Shown one piece after another: positions 1 to 11,131 of a DNA stretch of 64,000 nt. Position 1 is the stretch's first letter; the number at the start of each line of letters is the position of its first letter. Below the pieces are notes generated by a model. The model was not told the origin of the DNA and ran no database searches. It was given only the letters and a program-made list of their open reading frames with translations. Origin of the DNA: Sabellastarte sp. h YS-2021 (Eukaryota > Annelida > Polychaeta > Sabellida > Sabellidae); contig OZ024929.1 of the NCBI GenBank assembly GCA_964017235.1, positions 163,603,609-163,667,608 of the forward strand. The letters are read 5' to 3'. The translations under genes and the position numbers were made by a program.

Positions 1-59
1 ATAAGGATTTTTAAGCCATTTAACTCCATTGCATATATAAGAAGCACAGTATGACATTA

Positions 60-350
60 TATTGATACTCAGCACAATATTTCCTTACCGCAGGACTCAA
101 AGCACTATTTTGACCCATCCCAACTGCACAAGTTCAGCCCACGATATAGTGAATGATGTTTACCGAACTCAAAGACAGAGGCTCAGGGATGACCATTTAT
201 CAGTGTCCCAAGGGTTCTTTAACATGCCACTGGGCCCTATAACCAAAGAGTGCCATATTCAGTGGTGATCTGAGCCACTCTGTATCTGCCTTTAACTTGG
301 ATATCAAACCAAGGTCCCTCATGTTTCTAGGTAAGGGTGTTACCCAGTAG
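60..350 (-). repeat. SINE-C copy, degraded
   Basis: This is a reverse-strand relative of the element at 21367-21690. Both contain the core GATAAATGGTCATCC followed by GAGCCTCTGTCTTT. On the minus strand the head near 290-350 resembles an RNA polymerase III A/B-box region (TGGCCTACTGGGTAACACCC, then GGTTTGATATCC). The open frame here that contains RQRLRDDHLS is therefore repeat sequence, not a gene. Ends are approximate. Confidence 0.6.
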
Positions 351-449
351 GCCAGATAGGAAAGGCACATTGTGGTTCAGCCAAAGAATTAAAAAAACTA
401 ATACACTACCATGTGGGGACTAGCAGTGCAGAAACATTCGATATTCTCG

Positions 450-1060
450 GAAATCTCCTTCACCCTGCTGAAACCTAGGTGTGTTGTTCGATGCAAACTT
501 CACTTTCTCAGAACACATTAAGAAGACTTGACATTCTCCAAATGCATGACCTCCATCTAATTAGTATTTTTGTCATGAATTGGTCATCCTTACTGCAAAT
601 GCCTTGGTTAGAAGTTGGCTGGACTGTAACTGTTTAGAGGTTTGTCATGCTTTAATCTACACAGCTGCAGTCTTTTTAGCACGTTTTTTCACAAACAATA
701 GAACGCATGCTCCTGTTATACCTATCCTAAAGCAACTCCACTGGCTGTCTGTCAATTACTGCTGTATGTTCAAGACCACAACATTGGTTTACAAATTTTT
801 ACACAGTGGTTCTCTAAGTTATTTTGACCATCCTTGGCTCTCAGCAGTTGCCCCTCCAGCACCAGGCATAGTCACCCTAACCATCAATACTTGACAATTT
901 ATCTTTTCCACTCTCCACTGTACAAATCAGTCCAACACTTTGTGCCACAATTTTGCCTGATACTCCTAAAATTTGGAATGAACTTACAGACAACGGATGC
1001 TGTGCAATATGAGGTGGAGAGACGGTTGTATTAAAATTCAATATCGTCTGGGTCTTCTTT
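450..1060 (+). pseudogene. 3' end of a non-LTR retrotransposon reverse transcriptase, broken
   Basis: Translated pieces in shifting frames match the conserved C-terminal part of LINE-type (CR1/L2/Rex-like) reverse transcriptase polyproteins. NLGVLFDANFTFSEHIKK is near 472-525, ALVRSWLDC near 600, HAPVIPILKQLHWLSVNYCC near 706-768, then FKTTTLVYKFLHSG, and finally the P-K-I-W-N-E-L motif near 970-985. Several frameshifts and stops separate them, so it is a dead 5'-truncated copy. The family assignment rests on remembered motif patterns. A related copy lies at 56103-56492. Confidence 0.7.
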
Positions 1061-2268
1061 TATTTTAAAACATCAATAACAAAACTATAACAAAGTTCTT
1101 GCAACATGCTTGAGCAAGGTGTTTAAAAATACTCTTTTAACTGCATTTTGTCACAAGGCTGCCCCGTCTGTATCTACTACATGGTGTTTCTTTCTCTGAT
1201 CTTTTCTCTCGTCTTTTTACTTCTACTACTTACTTGCAATTACTTTTACTCCTTACAAAATTTTGATTGTATGTGCTGCTTCTTTCTCTCAAACACTGGA
1301 ATGCCAAAGATGACTCACAGCCATTACAACCTCTGGAATGTGAGAGGAAGTGGTGGTCACATGACATAGGTTCTAGACAAATTTAGAGATTTTACTTATG
1401 CTTCCCTACTTGATTTCCTAATAAATTATGTCATGTGACCTAAGTTCTATGGAACCTGTTTCCTGAGAACCATGGTCTGCATTGTATTAAAATAAACACT
1501 ACATATTTTAATGATCTTGTAAGTTCACTGGAATGGTGTATTAAAACTCATACTGAAAATTTGTGATATTGAAGGACAGCAGTGCACACAAATCTCAAAA
1601 AATAACAGACACTTAACAAAGTATGGAGACTTGTAGGTTACAACACTAGTTCTTACATAAAAACATACACTGATACTTAGCTGCTTTTTGCTGTGCATCT
1701 TGATTTGTATAATTGATACATTTGAAGTCTTTATAAATATCAATATAACTGAAACAATATGAGTAATTGTACAATCAACAATTATTTCAAAATTCAGTTA
1801 ATTAAGCTGTTTTCCTCCCCAATAGCAACATGTATTGCCTTCTTAAGGAAAACTCAAAACTTATCTGTTGCAAAAGTCTGTCTATCATAGCCTTCCTGTC
1901 ACCCCTACATCTTCTGTTGGTATGACCTGGCTATGAAATTTGGTCTCACAATCATTCACCTTGTTTTGTTTAGCTCCACCTTGGAGTCTGTATATTGATA
2001 GAGATTAAGCGCTATAAAAATTCACATAAGTTTCAATTATATTTCTTCTGCTCTGCATGCATTAAAAACTCACCCTACACCATACTGCACATATGTGCCA
2101 GCTCAATATATGTCAGATATTGTTTGCATTTTAAATTCCAGTATTTGTTTTAACCTGACAACAGCATTTTAAACTTATTTTGTGTATTCTTGTGAATAGA
2201 TTGGTGAGACGTATTCGCCTGGGCATTAAGGTTCTACACGTATCCTAATGAACTCTTGGAGATGTCTG
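1061..2268 (+). other. Intergenic, with a possible second LINE 3' tail near 1800-2030
   Basis: No gene is supported. Around 1830-1880 the frame RKTQNLSVAKV resembles the end of LINE reverse transcriptases. Near 2008 AGCGCTATAAAAATTC resembles the 3' tail of such elements. Both are weak. The remainder is AT-rich and shows no recognised feature. Confidence 0.3.
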
Positions 2269-3029
2269 CCCAGCAAACATTTTAAATGTTTATAAACGTT
2301 TATAAACCCATAAAGGAAACGTTTAGATAAGGTTTAAATAAGGGTTAAAATGAAATACTTGCAAACGTTTATGTAAATGTTTTTAAACATTTCTAAACCA
2401 TATGTCTAAACATTTATCGATGTTTATAAACATTTAAAAACCCATAAGAGAAAGGTTTAGATAAGGTTGAAATAAGGTTTAAAATAAAATACTTACAAAC
2501 GTTTATGTTTAAATGTTTATCAATGTTTATAAACGTTTTACAAACATTTCACATTTACAAACGTTAATAAATGTTTTAAAACCCCAAAAAGTACAATAAT
2601 ACATTCATGGATAAAACATAGATAGTCTTTTTAATTAAGATAAATCTGACATAAAAACAAAATACTATTCATGAAATAACACTTCCTTTAAAGCTATAAC
2701 AAAACCTCATACTAAAATAGTAGTGCATTTTGAAAGATTGATCACATGAAGTGAGATATAAAAGGATATACTTACCAAAGTTGTTTTCTCAATTCCAAAA
2801 CAAAATGGCGTGATGGCTATGATAACATCAGCATCCAAATTCAAAATGAGGTTGGTTTACAACTAAACCTTTAAAAACGTTTACTAAACGTTTATGAATT
2901 GTTTATATTGCCGACAAATGCCATCTAAACCATTAAACCAAAAATTGATGAAAACATTAGCTTATTTTAGGTTTACAAAATGTTTTTAAGGTTTGTAAAC
3001 ATTTATAAACATTTAGAATGTTTGCTGGG
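2269..3029. mobile_element. MITE with about 40-bp terminal inverted repeats
   Basis: The left end begins CCCAGCAAACATTTTAAATG. The right end, reversed, begins CCCAGCAAACATTCTAAATG. The match continues for about 40 bp with roughly four mismatches. The interior is packed with forward and reverse copies of GTTTATAAACGTTT and related words. It includes an internal repeat of GTTTAGATAAGGTT about 130 bp apart (near 2321 and 2455). It has no coding capacity. No clear target-site duplication was found. An element with related ends lies at 55319-55571. Confidence 0.8.
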
Positions 3030-3559
3030 TGGTTTGTTTGACCCGTTCCTATCTAGTCAAAGTTATTAAAACACACAATAGCATAACACAACACAGAAAA
3101 AAGGTGTGCATCTCCAAAGGCTATTCTACACTTATGAATTATGTAGATCATGGTTATTAAGTTCCATAAAGGACATAGAAGTAATTCACTGGAACAACAG
3201 CTGATGTGCCTATACAAGATATACTGGATTTTTATGAGCATATAAATACATCTCCACCAAAAATGTCTCGGTGTCCTTTCCAGTTCATGATATGCTAGCT
3301 GTGCCATATTTCTGGCTAGCTCCAATGGAGTGCTCCCCACAAACCTGAGGATTTGATTGACAAAGGATTTTAGACAGATGGGGAACACTTTCACATTAAT
3401 AATAATAATTCTGCATTGTTACCAATATGATTAAATTGTATCAATGAATGTGTATTTTTAGAGTCTATTTTGGTGTCACCAGCATGTATGTTGGGTGGCA
3501 TATATGGATGCTGTGTCCTCTCTCCTGTGGTATTGTCAGCGTCGCCGTCATCATCGTCC

Positions 3560-4640
3560 TCATAGTTTGTTTCCGGATAGTAAATAAAAAATTACTTGAC
3601 AGATTAAATTCAAATTTCGCATGTAGATGTAAATGGTCCTCAAGGTGTGCCCTGTTGTAAGATGACCTTAAACTGTAGGTAGTAACATACATGTACTTAT
3701 ACTGAGTTTATTTTTCATTTCTGGACAGTATCTCAAAAATGGGTTGACGCATTCAATTTAAATTTGGCATGTCATTGTAACTGGTTTTCAAGGTGTGCTC
3801 TATGTTAAGGTGACCTTAAACTCCCATGTATAAAGCATTATGTTGAATTTAAGTTTTTCATTTTTCCATGGAGTACATGTATACTGAAAATAACTTGAGA
3901 GATTTCATTCAGATTTTGCAGGTACATGCAGCTGGCCATAGATAAGTGCCATACATTAAGGTAACCTTAAACGTCCAGTAATAACAGAATTTTATTCACT
4001 TTAAGTTTGGTAGATTTTGAACAGTATTTACTGTGCAATTCTAGGCATGTTTAAGCTATAGATGTAACAGACCTTGAACAGAACCTTCATGAAAAGATTA
4101 CTTTAAACTCCCTCACAGCTGCAAACTAACATTGAGTTTAAGGTTGGGACAATTTTTTTTTTTCGGTGTATGCAAGATATTGGATGTGTTAAATGAGATT
4201 ATTTCATTGATATTCAACACATACACATATCTAAACAAAAAGAAAAAGGTCTCTTGTAAGGTTACAATAAATTGCTGTTATTTTTTTAAACTTATGAGTT
4301 TATGGTTGAAACAGTTTTGTTTCACTGTGATGGATCATGAATATGACCAGCATCACACTTTGTTTCTGAAAAATTATCTCAGAAATTGCTTGTAGGATGA
4401 AATTCAAATTTGGCATGTGAATATACTGGTCTTCAAGGCGTGGCCTATTTTAAGTTGACCTTATACTCCTAGTGATAACATAATTATATTGAATTAATTT
4501 TGTTATCATTTCTAAAGATTATCTCAAAACTGCATGACAGATTTAATTTAAATTTGGTTTGTTGATGTATCTAGTCCTGAAGGTGTGCCCTATTTTAAGG
4601 TGATCTTAAACTCCCATGTGTAACCCCAGTGGTTATGTGG
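3560..4640 (+). repeat. Diverged tandem repeats, about 150-bp unit
   Basis: A phrase of the form TATCTCAAAA...GACAGATTNAATTCAAATTTGGCATG...GGTGTGCCCTATTTTAAGGTGACCTTAAACTCCCATG recurs. Copies start near 3600, 3750, 3900, 4395 and 4540, with weaker traces between 3900 and 4395. Spacing is about 145-150 bp. The open frames across it are unrelated to each other and look fortuitous. Confidence 0.7.
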
Positions 4641-5135
4641 TTATTAAGTCTATCATATAACCACTTGGCTCTCATTTCTGTGGTTACAGGTTCAAATATT
4701 CATGCCCTATCCCAACATGACCCTAGCCTGTCTGACCTTAAAACTATATTATGGACATGTTCATCTATAATAGTGCTTTTTGCAGAATCATCCCTGACCT
4801 CGTCTTCCCCATTAAACCCAGGTGTAGGGTATGACGCAGAATGCACAAGTGAGGCTATGTTGGCAGAGTGCTATCTCGCATAAGTTCTACTGTGAAAGAT
4901 TGGCGTGAGGTAAACTCAGATACAAATCAGTGTGTTTCAACCTTAAGTCCATTGACAGTTATATTAGTTGTTTGCCTTAATCTGTTCCAGGAAAACAATT
5001 GCAGGATTTACACAGAAAAGTCAATTATATTCAGACTCATGTCACTTCGTTCAACCTTCTGTCTGTTGACAATTTTAATGAGTTCTTGCCTGATATTCTC
5101 TCAAGATCTTAATAGTTGTATGTATACAAATTTTT
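4641..5135. other. Intergenic, nothing recognised
   Basis: Open frames of 84 and 128 codons run through here, the second into the composite repeat at 5136. They show no recognisable domain, no convincing splice sites and no compositional sign of coding. Confidence 0.4.
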
Positions 5136-6520
5136 ACCCCACAGCCCTTAAGGGCTATGTCGGGGGTATTGTTTTCATCCATGGTGTCTGGATGGGCAGT
5201 CGGGTGGTGGCAAAAAATTTGTCCGGGCTGTATCTCAGAAACAGTAAGGTGTAGGAAGTTGATACTTGGTAAGGGCATTGGTTAGGGGGTGTAGGTGTGG
5301 AACGTCATGGTGTGACCTTGATTTGACCTTTGACCTGGCCGTAGTGATCTTGACCTACAAAATCTTGTGCGGGCTATATCTCAGAGACCGTAAGGTGTAG
5401 GAAGTTAAGACTTGGTATTGTCATTGGTTAGGGGTTGTAGGTTTGCAATGTCATGGTGTGATCTTGATTTGATCTTTGACCTAGTCGTAGTGACCATGAG
5501 TTTTAAAATCTTTCTTGGATTCCATAAGGTGTAGAAGCTTGACATTTGGTAAGGACATTGGTTAGGGGGTGTAGGTATGCATCATGGTGTGACCTTTAAC
5601 TTTACCTCTGCCAAATTGTGTTCACCTGCCATATTTGAGACATGTTTCTCTTGTGACAAAGATGTATGGATTGTTGCAACTGATTATTGTATCCACCAGA
5701 GATTTTAGCGTTCGCTACGCCGCCGACGCCCCTGTGCGTAGAGAGATTTTCTGCGTTAATGCTCTCAGAGGAAACTACACCAGCTAGGTTCACCAAATTT
5801 GCAGGATATCTTCATTGGGAGGTAAGCTTCAACTTATAGGAAATCATGGGCTGGGAATCTTTGATGTGGTCAGATTTGACTTTGGCCCCTGCTTCAAGGT
5901 AAAACGAGGACAGCTAAACTTAAAAGTGCTCATAACTCGCTTATTATTGATCCTAGAGGCTTGCAATGTCAAACCAACGTATAGGATATCATGGGCTGAG
6001 AATCTACTGATGTTGACAGATTCAACCTTTGGCCCCTCTTGCAAGGTCAAGTGATGTTTCACTACTTCGGTGGGTTGTCTTTCCGGTGGATACAAATTTG
6101 CATCGGTTCTCCAATGTGTAGGTCTAGTTATATGTACTTTTACATAATTGTGCTATTTCCATTGACAGCTATTCTCCAGTTAATAAATTTTAGAGTTTCA
6201 TAACTTTTAGTTTCCTGATTAGTGATGTCATCTTGCTATCAAGTTCTCTTTTTTAATACTTTACATACATTTTCATTCTCTTAGACCTTATTTTCCCTAC
6301 TTTAACATTATTTGGATCTTTACATAACTGACACTGTTCTGAAAGTATTCCGATCTTTATACTGTCTCTTCTTCTACTTAAACATTATTTGGACCTTTGT
6401 AGAAGTGACACTGCTCTGAAAGTATCCCGGTCTTTGTACTGTTTCACTACTTCCATATGTCATGGTGTTGAAAACTATTTCCCCAGGCTGTAGGGTACGG
6501 GCATCTCTGATGCTATTTTT
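5136..6520 (+). repeat. Composite repeat, copy 1, with internal tandem units
   Basis: It starts ACCCCACAGCCCTTAAGGGC and ends with a block containing ATTTCCCCAGGCTGT, GGGTACGGGCATCTCTGATG and a T-run. Both ends are shared with 18324-19506. The block TACCCCACAGCC at the start is repeated inverted near the end (GGCTGTAGGGTA). The first part has about 145-bp units, each with a phrase like CCGGGCTATATCTC, AAGGTGTAGGAAGTTGA, GGACATTGGTTAGGG and GACCTTGATTTGACC (near 5220, 5365, 5512). A second unit type repeats at 5836 and 5981, again 145 bp apart. Confidence 0.75.
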
Positions 6521-8483
6521 AATGCAAGATTTGGCCATCGTAGAATGAGGATTATTAGAAATTATGAAACACTGCTTCCAATATGTCTCTGATTAGTTCA
6601 AACTGTTGTCAGTACAGTTTGTAACCTAGTCCATTAGAAACAGGTCAAGCAGATGCATTTGTGATCAATTAGCTAACCATCAATAGGTGTTGATTAATTC
6701 ACAGAAACACTCCAGGAATTACTTTAACAACCTAAAGAAAGAAAACTACTTGTCCATGAGTGCAGACTTTGTCAGTGGGAAAGTGCAATATATTGGGTGT
6801 TTTCCACATTCAAGCTATTTTTTTCTGATAAGCCAATCTTCTAATTACCAGCCATGAATATCAATATTATTTTATTTTTCAATCAGAATGGAGAAGCAGG
6901 CTCTGCAGGTTTTTACAACAAATTAAAAAAAATTCAATCCCTCTCTTATCAATTCAAAATGTATTACATCTGTAAATAAGAAGATACTAGTATATGTGTA
7001 TATGTGCTGGGTGCTTGTAAATATGCATTATATATGATGTAATCTACACAAAACTGATTACCTAACAAAAAATTCAATACCTAACAAAAAAAATCAAAAC
7101 TTTTAACCTATCTGTACATGAAATAAGCTCAAGTTTCTCTGTTTTGCAGGTGTTTCTTCATTAGAACCTGTTTTGCTGGGTTTTTTTAAACTTGTTTTTG
7201 GAATTTGTTGGCTGTTTTTACTTACTGCAGGATATTTTTAAGTCATTTTTTGAATGTAAAATCACCAGCTGCAAACTTGCTGTAAACAAATTGAATGAAA
7301 ATTGAACAACTCACTAAATATTGCCTAACCACTCACAGAAAAAGTAACCATGATTAGGCCCTCAATTCAGTGTTTCATAGGGACAAGGGGTTTGAAAATT
7401 GATTTCATAAGATTGACACTGTCTTCTTGAAATTCATTTAATGTATTTATGACAAATCAGCAAAACCATGCTGAATTCCACTTACCACTAGAAAAATACT
7501 ACATTCTCCGATATAGGGACTTCAAAGCTTTGTCTTGCAGCTGAATTTGACATGCCAGCCTATGTCTGATTTTACTTGTAGAGAGTTTGTGGTGGAATTC
7601 ACCAACCTTTTATGGATGAAAATATCAATTGTCCCCATGGCTGAATCCTGACAGTGAGAGCAGAAGCACATTGCTGAATTATTCAGGCTTTACAAGCACA
7701 AGCCGGTAGCACAGATGTAAGTAACTGTCCAGTACAGTGAACTCATTCAAAGTGACACATGTCTGCTTGAACCTGTGCTGCAAACACCTTGTTGGGTCAT
7801 AGAACAAGGGATAGGAGGAGGGCACAACTGAAGTTAAGGTTTGAATCTCAAACCTAGCCTTATCAGCGAAAGGTGGTGATTGTTCACCTGTGTGCCCTTT
7901 GGTCTACAGTTCAGGATCTTGACTGTGCTTTCCTCCAGCCATACAACTGCCCTTTGTTATGAGTATGGCCCTGTATAATATGATGAAAGTGACCACCAAA
8001 TTTATCAAAGCCACAAAAAATTGAGTTGAGAAGAGTGTTGGTACAGTACGTGTCTGCTGAGACTCCATAATGGAAGCCATAAAGATCAGTTTTGAAATGC
8101 AGAATATTATTGAGTCTTGTACAAGACTATGACTTCACTGACACTGGTTCATACAGTGGTATGTAGATCGTGTGGCCCCAGAAGCAGCTGCTTTCACCCA
8201 GTGACCATGTCAGCCTGCCAGTGTTCAGACCCCTACTAGCCTCGTTTAGGGTCCATATTACCTGTAGCTTTATGATATACTTACCTATGTGGACCAACCT
8301 TTAAGTGACCATTGATGGTATCCCTGTCAAAAATTTAAATTTGAAAACAATATTAAGTGAGAGTAAAATAATATTATGTTGTTATGTATAAGATATTATT
8401 TTAGACAACAGTCATTTTGCACTGACTCTCCATGACAACAGAAACTAATATTATCAATGTAACTCAGGTGTGTTTGTGTCCAC
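6521..8483. other. Intergenic, nothing recognised
   Basis: AT-rich sequence without a usable open frame. A GGTTTGAATCTC near 7842 might be a decayed B box of a SINE, but no body or tail supports it. A GTAAGT near 7719 has no convincing coding segment upstream. Confidence 0.4.
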
Positions 8484-8945
8484 ATGTTCACTGCCGTTTT
8501 GTCCCCCAAACCGTTTAAAATGGCGGGGTCCGCCGTTTTAAATGGCAGACCCTGCCATTTACATTCACTAGGTAAGGGTAAGAGTTCTAAATGGCTGAGC
8601 CATTTAAAACGGCGGACTCAGTACCCAGCCATTTTATCTTTTTTTTCTAGCTATGACAGCTACTGGATTATTAGTTGTCTTTTGTGGGATATATGTATAA
8701 TGTTTCATGAAAATTTTTAATTTCCTTCCATTATTTGTCATATAAGCTGATAAATTAAAAAAATGGAATATCAAATAGCAACATAATTATATTAATTATA
8801 TTAATATATAGTACTCATGAAGTATGTGTTCCTGTAGTCTAGTTGGCTGAGCCATTTAAAACGGCGGACTGCCATTTAAAACAATGGACTGCCATTTAAA
8901 ATGGCTGACTGCCTTTTTAAATGGTGGATGGGGTCAAAATGGCAT
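8484..8945. repeat. Cluster of palindromic GCCATTTAAAA/CCGCCGTTTTAAA words
   Basis: About ten copies of GCCATTTAAAA or its reverse complement occur. A 26-bp stretch at 8593-8618 recurs exactly at 8845-8870 (GGCTGAGCCATTT then AAAACGGCGGACT). Its 19-bp core also occurs inverted at 8528-8546, so 8528-8546 can pair with 8600-8618. The words are CpG-containing in an otherwise AT-rich region. The 78-codon open frame across it has no known domain. Confidence 0.65.
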
Positions 8946-9734
8946 GTAACACATATACATGTATTAAGTACTGCATTTTTTCACCCAAGGATCTATCAAT
9001 TATATTTAATGTATAGTGTAGATTATGCTTGTGTATGAGTAATGACACAATCCTTGAATGCTAACTATTTATTAACATTAATCCACTTAGAGTCAGTAGC
9101 ATGTACTGCTCTTATTGAAGTGTGTATACAAGACAACCACATGATGTGTTGTACAACTACAGTATGATACAACTACAGTAGGATCCACATCCCTCTTCTT
9201 TAAAGTTACTTTTTCTAACTTAATTTTGAAAGAGCTAAATTACAATTAAAATTAAAGTTTTTACTTAGTTTTGAAAGAGCTTGATTTCAGTCAATATTGT
9301 ATGTGTAAATAAATATCTGCTAAAATTGTCCTTACCTGATATCATTTATTAATATCTACTAATATTTAACAAAGTGAAACTAGTGGTAGACTGCACGTTT
9401 ACAGCAGTGGAATACTGGTTATTCTGCCAGTGTTTTATTGTATCTGCTTTTTTTTATATCTTTTAGAGTCTATTCCATTCAAAGTATCTATGTTGATCTG
9501 TTTGCCCATTTGATTCCAGTGTTCGATGGTCTTGGGTTCAATTCCATATCTTGGCATAAATTCCCTGGCTTCAGACATTTCTGTATGGTTGCATCCCTTC
9601 TTAGTCTTTTCCCTGACTAAACACTTTGGATGTGTTATTTTCAATCATTTGTGGTTGCACCTCACTTTCAGTACATTGCCATATAAATGTTTATAGTTGA
9701 GGGGAGAACCCATTTGAGGGAGAGGAGAAAAATG
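8946..9734. other. Intergenic, with one short tandem duplication
   Basis: Near 9150-9184 the 17-base phrase TACAACTACAGTANGAT is present twice in a row. Nothing else is recognised. Opposing short frames at 9435-9644 mirror each other and have no domain. Confidence 0.4.
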
Positions 9735-10085
9735 TCCAAGCGTGCATTTGTGGCTACACTGTACTGTATGTAAGTGCATTTGAGGATACAGTGTACAATA
9801 TATGAGTGTGTATCCGAGGTAACAGTATAAAATACATGTATATAATGTGTTTTTTGAAGATGCAGTCAACAGTACACAAGTCTGTGTGTTTAAGGCTACA
9901 GTCTAGATTATACAAATGTGCATTTGAGGTTTGCAGTGTACAGTATATAAGTGTGTATTTGACGCTGTTGGAGTTCAGTATAGAAGGGTCTATTAAAAAC
10001 TCAGGAGTGTACATTGTATAAGTGCATTTTTGAGGTTGCAATGTACAGTAGGTGTGTTTTTGGGGGGTTGCAATGTGTACATGTA
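9735..10085. repeat. Degenerate minisatellite, 33-36-bp unit
   Basis: A unit like GTGCATTTGAGG plus TTGCAGTGTACAGTATATAA recurs. Copies start near 9741, 9774, 9805, 9845, 9880, 9916, 9951, 10022 and 10050. Units are diverged and vary in length. The overlapping open frames on both strands (71 and 111 codons) are produced by the repeat. Confidence 0.7.
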
Positions 10086-10964
10086 TCATGGAGGTTGTAG
10101 ATTTGTTTATGTTGGAGACTGCAGTAAGGCTAATGGTCAGAATACACTGTGAACTGTGCTACTCAACTTTACACCTCCTCACCTCTGTGTCCAAGGCACA
10201 TTCTGGCCTCAAAGGCCACAGATTACACCAAAGTGCAATGCCTTACCTTAGTATGCTATATATATTTAACTAAGTTAACTAAACATACCACATACCACAT
10301 TTACAAGTGTTTCTTATGGAACAGAACGATTTAAAAACTTTATGAGAACTAGGTAGGAGGCATCTGAAATCAGCCAGTCTGTCTAAACTAAAGTTATATA
10401 AATGTGCAGTAATAACAGTTTAAGTCTGCCTTAAATGTGTGAAATAATTTCATGTATATGGCCACAGGTGGTGTTCTTACCTTGGTAAACCACTCACTTT
10501 TCAGATCACTCTCAAATTTTGTCACTTTTATCTTTTATATTTTATATACAGATCTATCATATCAATTTGAGAGTATCTATTACAATTTTATTTTCATTGA
10601 AAATATTATCTTTGTGTAATTTCTTGGAAGCATGTTTGACTACAATATTCCAGTTGGTAGAGTCTGAATTTGGTTAGAAGACTGAGTTTCAGTGTGAGTT
10701 TGAGTATGAATATAAGATTTCAATTTGTACATTTCTGATATGTATATACAGTACATGTAGCCTGTGATATTTGGTACCTTAGATTTAATAGTGACACTTA
10801 AACTAAAACTTGCTTATTGTCAACTGAAATATCTTCACAATACATATCTGTGACATTACATTAAACTTTTATGGCATTGATTGGATATGCATTTGTACAT
10901 TTAGTTATATACAAGAATAAGTAAATTCAAACTTGATACATGCTGATGTTCTGTCATTCTATAG
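10086..10964. other. Intergenic, nothing recognised
   Basis: AT-rich, without a domain-bearing frame or an obvious repeat. Confidence 0.4.
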
Positions 10965-11131
10965 CTAAGCATATCATTGACCCAAACCAGCTTGCAAAAA
11001 TGAGTGAGTCTCAGAGTCCAGGTGCCACCGATCCTTACCTTGGAATATATACTACCCAATACAATCTTCAGATGAACATCAATATTAGCAGTTTTTATTC
11101 CTCTTTTATTACCCCCCAGTTTGCTTTATAG
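10965..11131 (+). CDS. Possible exon of an unidentified gene (weak)
   Basis: A splice-acceptor-like sequence (TTCTGTCATTCTATAG) ends at 10964. The open segment that follows reads KHIIDPNQLAKMSESQSPG and then TDPYLGIYTTQYNLQ. This is more protein-like in composition than the surrounding short frames. The frame stays open to a stop at 11129-11131. I see no good donor, so it would be a terminal exon or have an unresolved 3' boundary. I do not recognise the protein. A chance open frame of this length is possible. Transcript evidence or conservation in a related species would decide. Confidence 0.22.

Noticed and set aside
3053-3394. 113-codon minus-strand frame containing GSTPLELARNMAQLAYHELE
   Set aside because: It has a partly protein-like segment after a possible acceptor, but the remainder is low-quality and no family is recognised. 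It sits directly beside a MITE, so it is not annotated as a gene.
4868-5254. 128-codon plus-strand frame
   Set aside because: It runs from unremarkable sequence into the composite repeat and has no domain or homology signal.
9754-10089. 111-codon minus-strand frame
   Set aside because: It is produced by the degenerate minisatellite, and a comparable frame exists on the other strand.
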